From the NCBI GenBank assembly GCA_024233135.1, contig JACKPZ010000054.1:1-8348 (forward strand): a stretch of DNA of 8,348 nt. Direction: 5' to 3'. Source of the stretch: Akkermansiaceae bacterium (lineage in GTDB: Bacteria; Verrucomicrobiota; Verrucomicrobiia; Verrucomicrobiales; Akkermansiaceae). The translations under genes were made by a program, and so were the position numbers. Every line of letters begins with the position of its first letter. Positions within the stretch are counted from its first letter, which is position 1. This document shows, piece after piece, positions 1-6,900 of this stretch. Below the pieces are notes generated by a model. It saw only the letters and a list, made by a program, of their open reading frames with translations. It was not told the DNA's origin and did no database searches.

Positions 1-7
1 CTGGCTC

Positions 8-20
8 CGGGAATCTCCCG
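8..20 (+). other. Small perfect hairpin upstream of accA
   Basis: CGGGA (8-12) and TCCCG (16-20) form a perfect 5-bp stem with a 3-nt loop. It lies 38 nt before the accA start. No T-run follows, so it does not read as a standard intrinsic terminator. It may be the tail of the upstream unit, a leader structure or chance. The rest of 1-58 holds nothing else I can name. Confidence 0.2.
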
Positions 21-58
21 TCTTGCATCGCCGCGCCGATCCCCCGATTCTTCCGCCC

Positions 59-1015
59 ATGCAGCTTCTCGATTTCGAAAAACCCGCCGCCGAGCTCGAA
101 CGGGAACTCGAAAAACTCCGCGCCAAGGCCGCCGCCCAAAACATCGACATGTCGGGCGAGATCTCCATGATGGAAGCCAAGCTGGCGGAAACACGCGCCC
201 GCATTTACGAAAACCTGACCCCTTGGCAGCGCGTGCAGATCGCCCGTCATACGAACCGACCGTTCATGCTCGACTACCTCTCGCTGGCGTTCACCGAGTT
301 CCAGGAGCTGCACGGTGACCGCCACATCGGCGATGATGCCTCGATGCCCGGCGGCTTCGCGCGCCTCGGCGACCACCGCGTCGTGGTCATCGGCCACCAG
401 AAGGGCCGCGACACCAAGGAAAACCTCAAGCGCAACTTCGGCTGCGCCCACCCCGAGGGCTACCGCAAGGCGATCCGCCTCATGCGCCTCGCCGAGAAGT
501 TCAAGCTGCCCGTCATCACCCTCATCGACACGCCGGGCGCCTTCCCCGGCATCGGCGCCGAGGAACGCAACATCGCCGAGGCCATCGCCTACAACCTGCG
601 CGAAATGATGCTGCTCAAGGTGCCCGTCATCGCCGTGGTCCTCGGCGAGGGCGGCTCCGGCGGCGCGCTCGGCATCGGCGTCGCCAACCGCGTCATCATG
701 CTGGAGAACGCCTACTACTCGGTCATCAGTCCCGAAGGCTGCGCGGCGATCCTCTGGAAACACCGCAAACACGCGCCCGAGGCGGCCGAGGCGATGAAAC
801 TCGTGGCCCCGGACCTCATCAAGCTCGGCCTCATCGACGAGGCGATCCCCGAGCCGTCCGGCGGCGCCCACCACGACCACAAGGCCACCGCCGGAGCGTT
901 CCGCGACGTCGTGCTCCGCCATCTCGACGAACTCGCGAAAATGTCGCCCGAGCAGTTGCAGGAAGACCGCTACCGCAAGTTCCGCAACTTCGGCGACTGG
1001 GACGGAAAGGCCTGA
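59..1015 (+). CDS. accA: Acetyl-CoA carboxylase carboxyltransferase subunit alpha
   Basis: Alpha subunit of the carboxyltransferase half of bacterial acetyl-CoA carboxylase. With AccD it moves the carboxyl group from carboxybiotin on AccB to acetyl-CoA, giving malonyl-CoA for fatty acid synthesis in the cytoplasm. The 318 residues match the usual length (E. coli 319). The N-terminus (LDFEKPAAELERELEKL) is the family's helical start. Crotonase-fold motifs are clear: GHQKGRDTKEN, IDTPGAFPGIGAEE (residues 156-169), the glycine-rich GEGGSGGALGIG (196-207, oxyanion-hole region) and SPEGCAAILW. I chose ATG at 59 because family similarity begins there; the in-frame TTG at 23 would add 12 unrelated residues. 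No Shine-Dalgarno sequence precedes the start. accD is not in the window. Identification is secure. Confidence 0.97.
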   Translation: MQLLDFEKPAAELERELEKLRAKAAAQNIDMSGEISMMEAKLAETRARIYENLTPWQRVQIARHTNRPFMLDYLSLAFTEFQELHGDRHIGDDASMPGGFARLGDHRVVVIGHQKGRDTKENLKRNFGCAHPEGYRKAIRLMRLAEKFKLPVITLIDTPGAFPGIGAEERNIAEAIAYNLREMMLLKVPVIAVVLGEGGSGGALGIGVANRVIMLENAYYSVISPEGCAAILWKHRKHAPEAAEAMKLVAPDLIKLGLIDEAIPEPSGGAHHDHKATAGAFRDVVLRHLDELAKMSPEQLQEDRYRKFRNFGDWDGKA

Positions 1016-1027
1016 GCCGAAACACCC

Positions 1028-1048
1028 CGCGGGCTGATAGAACCCGCG
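1028..1048 (+). other. GC-rich hairpin between accA and the first oxidoreductase
   Basis: CGCGGG (1028-1033) pairs perfectly with CCCGCG (1043-1048) around a 9-nt loop, starting 13 nt after the accA stop. There is no U-tract, so it is at best a weak terminator, pause site or mRNA 3'-end stabiliser. The loop and 3' arm also hold TGATAGAAC (1035-1043), a poor extended -10 look-alike with no convincing -35. I do not call it a promoter. Confidence 0.3.
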
Positions 1049-1072
1049 CCAATCCCTTCGTAAACGCGAGCC

Positions 1073-2155
1073 ATGTCGATCAAAGTTGGAATCATCGGAG
1101 CCGGAGGCATGTTGAAATATCACATGGCAGGCTTTCGCAAGGCCGGGGCGGACGTCGTCGCCATCGCCGACGCCACCCCCGGAGTCGCATCGAAGGCCGC
1201 CGCCTCATGGATCGTCCCCGCCGCCTATGACTCGGTGGAGGAAATGTTCCAACGCACGCCGGACCTCGATGCGGTGAGCATCATCGTGCCCAACAAGTTC
1301 CACGCCTCGCTCGCCATCCAGTGCCTGGAGGCCGGCAAGCACGTTTTCTGCGAGAAACCGCCCGCCCTCAACGCCGCGGAGGTCGAAACGATGATCCATG
1401 CCGCCACCACCGCCGGCAAGCGGCTCATGTTCAACTTCAACAACCGCGCCCGCCCCGACTCACGCGCGATCATGGAATACATCCGCGCGGGCACCGTCGG
1501 CCACATCAATTCCGCGCAGGCGAAGTGGATCCGCCGCACCGGCATCCCCGGATTCGGCGGGTGGTTCACCAGCCGCGAGTTCGCCGGCGGCGGCGCCTTG
1601 ATCGACCTGCTCCACATGATCGATCTCGCGATGTATTTCATGGGTTATCCCGAGCCGGCCCACGTGCTCGCCCGCACCTATGACGACTTTATCACCGACC
1701 GCGGATTCAAAGGCCCCTGGGGCATTCCGGATCGGGAGGGCGGCATCAACGACGTCGAGGCCGCGGCCCATGGTTTCATCACGTTTGCCACCGGCCAGGC
1801 GCTCTTCATCCAGACCTCATGGGCGGAAATGGTGAAGCGCGAGGAAGCCTCCGTTGTCTTTCAGGGCACCGGCGCCGGCGGCAAGGTCGAGCGTTTGTTC
1901 CGCTGCGACGGTCTCGACGAAACCGCCACCGACACCTGTGAACTCTACGTTCAGGAAAACGGCCGCAGCGTGAACCGCAGCGTCGTCACCCCGGATTGCG
2001 AGGACATGGGCCGCATCGATTCCGCCGCCAATTTCATCGAAACCCTTGCGGGCACCGCGGAACCGCTCAACCATCCTTCCGAGGCGCTCAAACTCATGCG
2101 CGTGATCGACGCCATCTTCGCGTCCGCCGCGTCCGGCGCGCCGGTCACGCCTTGA
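1073..2155 (+). CDS. Gfo/Idh/MocA-family NAD(P)-dependent oxidoreductase (first copy)
   Basis: Predicted cytoplasmic dehydrogenase, 360 residues, typical for the family. The N-terminal Rossmann fold opens with KVGIIGAGGMLKYH (GxGxxG at residues 9-14). The hallmark CEKP motif places the conserved lysine at K95 (E94-K95-P96). The C-terminal alpha/beta domain holds the segment GGWFTSREFAGGG and the second catalytic region LIDLLHMIDL with D178 and H181. Family members oxidise or reduce hydroxyls of sugars, inositols or sugar derivatives; the substrate cannot be read from the sequence. There is no signal peptide, so the substrate would be internal. The gene lies 57 nt after accA and 40 nt before a second family member on the same strand. 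Oddity: the D-to-H spacing is three residues, while the usual DxGxH pattern has four. The ATG at 1073 directly precedes the Rossmann strand, so the start is firm; no Shine-Dalgarno is visible. Confidence 0.93.
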   Translation: MSIKVGIIGAGGMLKYHMAGFRKAGADVVAIADATPGVASKAAASWIVPAAYDSVEEMFQRTPDLDAVSIIVPNKFHASLAIQCLEAGKHVFCEKPPALNAAEVETMIHAATTAGKRLMFNFNNRARPDSRAIMEYIRAGTVGHINSAQAKWIRRTGIPGFGGWFTSREFAGGGALIDLLHMIDLAMYFMGYPEPAHVLARTYDDFITDRGFKGPWGIPDREGGINDVEAAAHGFITFATGQALFIQTSWAEMVKREEASVVFQGTGAGGKVERLFRCDGLDETATDTCELYVQENGRSVNRSVVTPDCEDMGRIDSAANFIETLAGTAEPLNHPSEALKLMRVIDAIFASAASGAPVTP

Positions 2156-2195
2156 GAACCGGGGCCGCTTCGCCTCAAGCCCAACTCCTCCCGAC

Positions 2196-3401
2196 ATGAA
2201 CCGAAAACTCCGCATGGGCATGGTCGGCGGCGGCCGCGGCGCCTTCATCGGCGCCGTCCACCGCATGGCCGCCAATCTCGACGGCCGCATCGCGCTTGTC
2301 GCCGGTTGTTTCTCGTCCGATCCCGAGAAATCCCGCGCCTCCGGCCACGATCTCTTCCTCGACCCCTCGCGGGTCTACTCCACCTACGCCGAAATGGCGG
2401 AGAAAGAAGCCGCCCTGCCGGCCGACGAGCGCATCGACTTCGTCTCCATCGTCACCCGCAATGACCTGCATTTCCCCGTCGCCAAGGCCTTCCTCGAGGC
2501 GGGAATCCACGTCGTCTGCGAGAAGCCGCTCGCGTTCTCGCTCGAGGAGGCGGTTCGGCTCAAGGAGATCGTCGACCGCTCCGGCCTCGTCTTCGCGCTC
2601 ACCCACAACTACACCGGCTACCCGATGGTCAAGGAGGCCCGCGCCATGGTGAAGGGCGGCAAACTCGGACGCATCCTCAAGATCGTCGCCGAATACCCGC
2701 AGGGCTACGCCATCTCCGCCCTCACCGACAAGTCCGACGGCGCCATCTCCAACTGGCGGATGGATCCGCAGGTCGCCGGCGTCTCCAACTGCATCGGCGA
2801 CATCGGATCGCACGCCGAGAACCTCGCCCGCTACATCACCGGGCTGGAACTCGACGAACTCGCCGCCGATCTCAACACCTTCATCCCCGGCCGGCCGCTC
2901 GACGACGACGGCTCGATGCTCGTCCGCTACCAAGGCGGCGCCCGCGGCGTGCTCTACGCCTCGCAGATTTCCACCGGCGACGAAAACAACCTCAACATCC
3001 GCGTCTACGGCACCGAGGCCTCCCTCGAGTGGCACCAGGAGCACCCGAACGAGCTGGTGGTGAAATACGCCGACCGTCCGCGTGAAACGTGGCGCCGCGG
3101 CAACAGCTACAACGGCTCCGAGGCGACTCATTTCACCCGCCTGCCCTTCGGCCACCCCGAGGCCTTCATCGAGGCTTTCGCCAACATCTATCTCGCCGCC
3201 GCCGAGGCGATCACCGACACGATCAACGGCGACTACCCCCGGCCCCAGGGATACGATTTTCCCACCGTGGACGACGGAGTCGAGGGCATGGCCTTCATCG
3301 AGGCCGCCGTCGCCTCGTCGAAGGGCAACTCCGCATGGACGAAGGTCGAACATTGTGCTTCCGCGAAGCCGCTTCCGGATCCACAGATCCCCCCGTCATG
3401 A
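2196..3401 (+). CDS. Gfo/Idh/MocA-family NAD(P)-dependent oxidoreductase (second copy)
   Basis: Second sugar-type dehydrogenase, 401 residues and predicted cytoplasmic. The Rossmann start MGMVGGGRGAFIG (GxGxxG variant GGGRGA) is followed by the CEKP motif at E109-K110-P111. The C-terminal domain carries SNWRMDPQVAG and the standard DIGSH motif (D202, H206). It is clearly diverged from the preceding gene, so this is not a recent tandem duplicate; the W-x-MDP-x-x-AG and DIGSH style marks another subgroup. Recognisable similarity ends near AWTKV (residue 384). The last 17 residues form a proline-rich tail over what would otherwise be the leader of purN. The stop TGA overlaps the purN ATG. Substrate unknown; relatives include inositol and glucoside dehydrogenases. 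The start ATG is preceded by CTCCTCC (2185-2191), which is the complement of a Shine-Dalgarno sequence rather than one. Confidence 0.93.
   Translation: MNRKLRMGMVGGGRGAFIGAVHRMAANLDGRIALVAGCFSSDPEKSRASGHDLFLDPSRVYSTYAEMAEKEAALPADERIDFVSIVTRNDLHFPVAKAFLEAGIHVVCEKPLAFSLEEAVRLKEIVDRSGLVFALTHNYTGYPMVKEARAMVKGGKLGRILKIVAEYPQGYAISALTDKSDGAISNWRMDPQVAGVSNCIGDIGSHAENLARYITGLELDELAADLNTFIPGRPLDDDGSMLVRYQGGARGVLYASQISTGDENNLNIRVYGTEASLEWHQEHPNELVVKYADRPRETWRRGNSYNGSEATHFTRLPFGHPEAFIEAFANIYLAAAEAITDTINGDYPRPQGYDFPTVDDGVEGMAFIEAAVASSKGNSAWTKVEHCASAKPLPDPQIPPS
3377..3390 (+). other. Short hairpin just before the purN start
   Basis: GGATC (3377-3381) and GATCC (3386-3390) form a 5-bp stem with a CACA loop. 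It ends 7 nt before the purN ATG and lies inside the 3' end of the preceding gene. It occupies the place where a ribosome binding site would be. It may be chance, or it may make purN depend on ribosomes arriving from the upstream gene. Confidence 0.25.
3398..3401 (+). other. ATGA stop/start overlap (oxidoreductase to purN)
   Basis: The ATG of purN (3398-3400) shares bases with the TGA of the upstream oxidoreductase (3399-3401). No Shine-Dalgarno sequence lies before the ATG, so termination-reinitiation is the likely way purN is translated. This ties its expression to the sugar-type dehydrogenase. Confidence 0.8.
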
Positions 3402-3967
3402 AACTCGGCATTCTTGGATCCGGCTCCGGATCGAACATGCAGGCCATCCTCGATGCGATCGACGCCGGTTCGCTCGACGCGGAGATCGTCCTCGTTCTAT
3501 CCGACAACCCGGGCGCCTACATCCTCGAGCGCGCCGCGAAACGCGGGATCCCCACCGCGCTCATCGACTGCCACGGGTTCAAGACGAAGTTTCCCGACGA
3601 AGCGCAAACGAAGACCGCGGCCATGCTCAAGGAGGCCGGCGTCGAACTCGTCTGCCTCGCCGGTTTCCTGCGTTTGGTGAAACAACCGCTGCTCGACGCC
3701 TTCCCGGACCGCATCCTCAACATCCACCCGGCACTGCTCCCCGCCTTCCCCGGGCTCGAAGCGTGGAAACAAGCCCTCGCCGCCGGCGTTTCCGAAACCG
3801 GCTGCACCGTGCATCTCGTCGATGCCGGCATGGACACCGGCCCCGTCGTACTCCAGGAAGCCGTTCCGGTCCTCCCGGACGACACCGCGGAATCACTCCA
3901 CGCGCGTATTCAGGTCGTCGAGCACCGGCTCTATCCGGAGGCCATCGCCGCCGTCGCCGGAGCGTGA
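3398..3967 (+). CDS. purN: Phosphoribosylglycinamide formyltransferase (GART 1)
   Basis: Transfers a formyl group from 10-formyltetrahydrofolate to GAR, giving FGAR, the third step of de novo purine synthesis in the cytoplasm. The 189 residues are normal for compact PurN proteins (E. coli 212). Visible motifs are the phosphate-binding loop GILGSGSGSNMQAI (residues 4-17), the VLVLSDNPGAY strand, LAGFLRLVK, and the catalytic segment LNIHPALLPAFPG. N108 and H110 align with E. coli N106 and H108. D146 in DAGMDTGPVVLQ aligns with the essential D144. I take ATG at 3398 because the family's first strand begins directly there; the same frame is open further upstream but that part is unrelated. The gene overlaps the upstream oxidoreductase by 4 nt, an unusual partner for a purine gene. 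Its stop is only 7 nt from the stop of the convergent GH31 gene. Confidence 0.96.
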   Translation: MKLGILGSGSGSNMQAILDAIDAGSLDAEIVLVLSDNPGAYILERAAKRGIPTALIDCHGFKTKFPDEAQTKTAAMLKEAGVELVCLAGFLRLVKQPLLDAFPDRILNIHPALLPAFPGLEAWKQALAAGVSETGCTVHLVDAGMDTGPVVLQEAVPVLPDDTAESLHARIQVVEHRLYPEAIAAVAGA

Positions 3968-3974
3968 TCCATCG

Positions 3975-6900
3975 TCATTCCGCCTGCCAGAGTTTCCGCG
4001 ACTTCAGGTCCTTGGCCACGAGGAAGCCGTCCACGGGTTTCAGATCGAAGGTGAAATCGCGTTTGGCGGTGAATTTGATGACGAACAGTTCGCCATCGCC
4101 GGCGATCGGCTCCTGGTCACCGATGTGGACGAAGGTCGGATAGAGGGCCTTGGTGCCGTTGGTGTGGAGCCGGTCCTTGCTCAGGTTCTCCATCGTCTTC
4201 AGGCCCGCGTTTTCGATCCCGGCGAATTCCAAAGCGGACGGATCGTAGGGCAGTGCGAAGCTGACGGCGTTGACCGCCTGAAGACCCTCGCCGGAAACGG
4301 TGATGGCGAGCGTTTCACCCGCCGACAGCGTGGTTTTTGACGGAACGAGCGACAGCGAGCCCGCCAGCGGGAGAGGCTCGGCCTCCGTGTCGTCCTCATC
4401 GTCTTCGGCGGGTTCCTCCGATTCCAGTTGAGTGGCCACCACCGAGATATCATAGGCGTCGATCAGTCCGTTGCCATTGAGATCGCCCTTGCTGATGTAT
4501 CCCTCGAAGTCCGAGTCGCCTTTGCGAAGCCCGGTGTAGTTGTCATAGGAGGTCAGGTCGTTGCGGTCGATCCTGCCGTCGTCGTTGATGTCGCCCGGGA
4601 TGTAACTTTCCGAGCCGGGGACCCTGAAAACATAAAGCTCGCGACCGGAACCGAAGTTCTTCTTGCCCCCGCTCACCGAAATCCGGACGAACCGCGCGGT
4701 CGGCCTGTCCGGGAAAGCAAACTCCTTCACCGAGTCGTCGTCCGCCCAATCGAAGGAACCCGCATCGGTCCAGGTTTCGCCATCCATGCCGAAGGAAACC
4801 GAACCCTTGAGCAGCCTGCCGTTGCCGGCTCCCTGACGTGGGAGATATTGCAACTTTTCGAGTTGGTTGACCGACTTCAGGTCGAGCGTGATATCGAAGG
4901 GAACCGCTTCCGTTTCCCACTTCGTGTGCCACAGGTTCGACTCGTCGAAATCCACGAGTTTGGCCACCGGCGACCCACCCTGATGAGGCGCGCTGCATTC
5001 GGCGGCGATGCCGGGGATCGCGAATTCGAGCGGGTTCGCCTTGGTCGTTCCGGAAAACCGGCTCCACGCCGAGTGGCCCGCCTTGTTCACCGCGCGGAGC
5101 TTCAGATCGTAGGAGGTCTCCGCCGCCAGGTCTTCCAGCAGGAAACTCGTCGCGCGGATCGTGGAATAAAGCATGCCTGCGTGCTCGATCTCGTAGTAGT
5201 CGGCATTCGCCACCGCTTCCCAAGTGGGTGTGAGGGTGTAGGGTCCGGTGTTCTCCTCGGTGATCCGCGCCACGGGCGCCTTGAGGTCGCCGGTCGAGGC
5301 GAGCCATGGGTCACGCGATTCGTATCGATAGCCATCGATCCTCACCTCGATGCCTTGGGTGGTGGTGTCGACCGGCGCGAGTTTGATGCGGAGCACCGGG
5401 TTTTTCGCAACCACCAAACCGGCAAGTTCGCTGCCCGGCGTGGCGAAGCGGTTCAGGTTCGGCGCTGCGTCGTAAAAGAACACGTTGTCTCTCTTCGCGA
5501 GATCCCCGGGTGAGCGCGCTTCCTCAAGCGAAACCTCCGTGCCGTCCACCTTCGCCACGATGGCGGATGGTTTGGCGGTGAGGTTGACGCGCAGCTCGGT
5601 GGTCTTCTTTTTCACGAATCCATCGAAGCTTCCCACACTCGGATCGATGGTCACTGTTGCGACGTCGCCATCGAGCTTGGACCCGATCCTCGTGGTGACG
5701 AATCCGCCTCTTCGATAGGCTTCCGAAACCCCGTCGTCGTCCACTTCCGTGAAGGACGAAACGCCCGACGGATAGAACGCGTAGATGCGTGAGTCCTTCG
5801 CGACCTCGCCGGGATGGTTGTGGGCCTCGTTCAGCGCGATGACCGCGCCGCGTTTGACGAAAACGGGCAGTTTCCACAGCGGGCAGTCGAAGCTGTTGAT
5901 CACGCGGCCGCCCTCGATGAGGTCGCCGGTGAACCAGTCGATCCACTCGCCCGGCGGAAGATAGATGTTGTCGCGCTGGTCGTTGCCGTCTTCGTCGGCG
6001 CGCGTGTTCTGATAGACCGGCGCGACGAGGATCGATGGGCCGTAGAGAAACTGGTAGCGGGTGGCGGTGCCGAGCGTGAAACCGTTCGGATCGTCGAGAA
6101 ACATCGCGCGGATCATCGGCAGGCCCGCCGCGGCCTCGTGGGCGATGCTGTAGGCGTAGGGCATCAGCTCCGACTTCAGCTTGAGATACCACCGGTTGAT
6201 CGACGTCGCCGGTTCGCCGAGCGAGTGGGGGTATTTCGGGTTGGCTCCCCATCCGTCCATGTTGAGCTGCATCGGCGTGAAGGCCTTCCACTGGAAATCG
6301 CGGGTGTTCACGACGGGATCCTTGCCACCGAAGATCCCATCCATGTCGGACGTGATGTTCGGCATGCCGGACAAACCCGCGCCGAGATACGTGGGGATGT
6401 GGAAACGGATGTATTCCCAGTTTCCGCCCGTCTGGTCGCCGGTCCAGACGCCCGCATAGCGCTGGGTGCCGGCCCAGCCGTCGAGCGTGATGATGAACGG
6501 CCGGCTGTCGTTGCCATAGTAGGTCATCAGGTGCGCCGCGTCGGCGATCCCATGGAGGCCGAAGGAATACCCGGCGCCGACCCAGGCGACGTCGGTTTTC
6601 AACACGCGCACGCCGGCGTCGCGCACCTCGCGCACGAGGTCGCGCTGGAGCAGCGGCTCGACGTCCGGTTTCGGATGGAGGTCGGACTGCGTCCAAAGAC
6701 CGATTTCCACACCGCGATCGCGGGCGTATTCTCCGAACTGGCGGAGGTTCTCGATATTTCCTTCCAGCGTGCCGGTCTGGCCGTAGCCCGCGCCGTAGCC
6801 GTCGTTCGGAAGCACCCAGCCGAGCGGCATGTCGTGAGCGGCGTAGCGGTCGATGACCGCGCGGGCGGAAAACGGATGGTTGTCGAGTTCCCCGTTGAGC

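Noticed and set aside
23..51. TTGCAT (23-28) and GATTCT (46-51) as an accA promoter
   Set aside because: Only three of six bases match in each box, and the message would be essentially leaderless. Not supportable from sequence alone.
23..58. TTG start at 23 for accA
   Set aside because: It would add 12 residues with no family similarity, whereas the ATG at 59 gives the normal AccA N-terminus and length.
1073..2155. First Gfo/Idh protein as a GH109-type NAD-dependent glycosidase, tempting because of the neighbouring GH31
   Set aside because: GH109 enzymes are longer (about 440-460 residues) and usually carry an export signal. This protein is 360 residues with no signal, and I see no GH109-specific motif.
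2175..3353. Minus-strand open frame of 392 codons opposite the second Gfo/Idh gene
   Set aside because: Same codon-aligned antisense register, low-complexity Val/Gly/Asp-rich translation and no known motif. It is a shadow of the real gene.
3089..3397. Longer N-terminal form of purN (292 residues)
   Set aside because: The extra 103 residues are Arg-rich off-frame reading of the Gfo/Idh gene. The PurN fold begins right at the ATG at 3398.
3082..4143. Plus-strand open frame of 353 codons across the end of Gfo/Idh, purN and the GH31 3' end
   Set aside because: Arg/Pro/Ser-rich translation crossing three well-supported genes out of frame, typical of a GC-rich off-frame reading.
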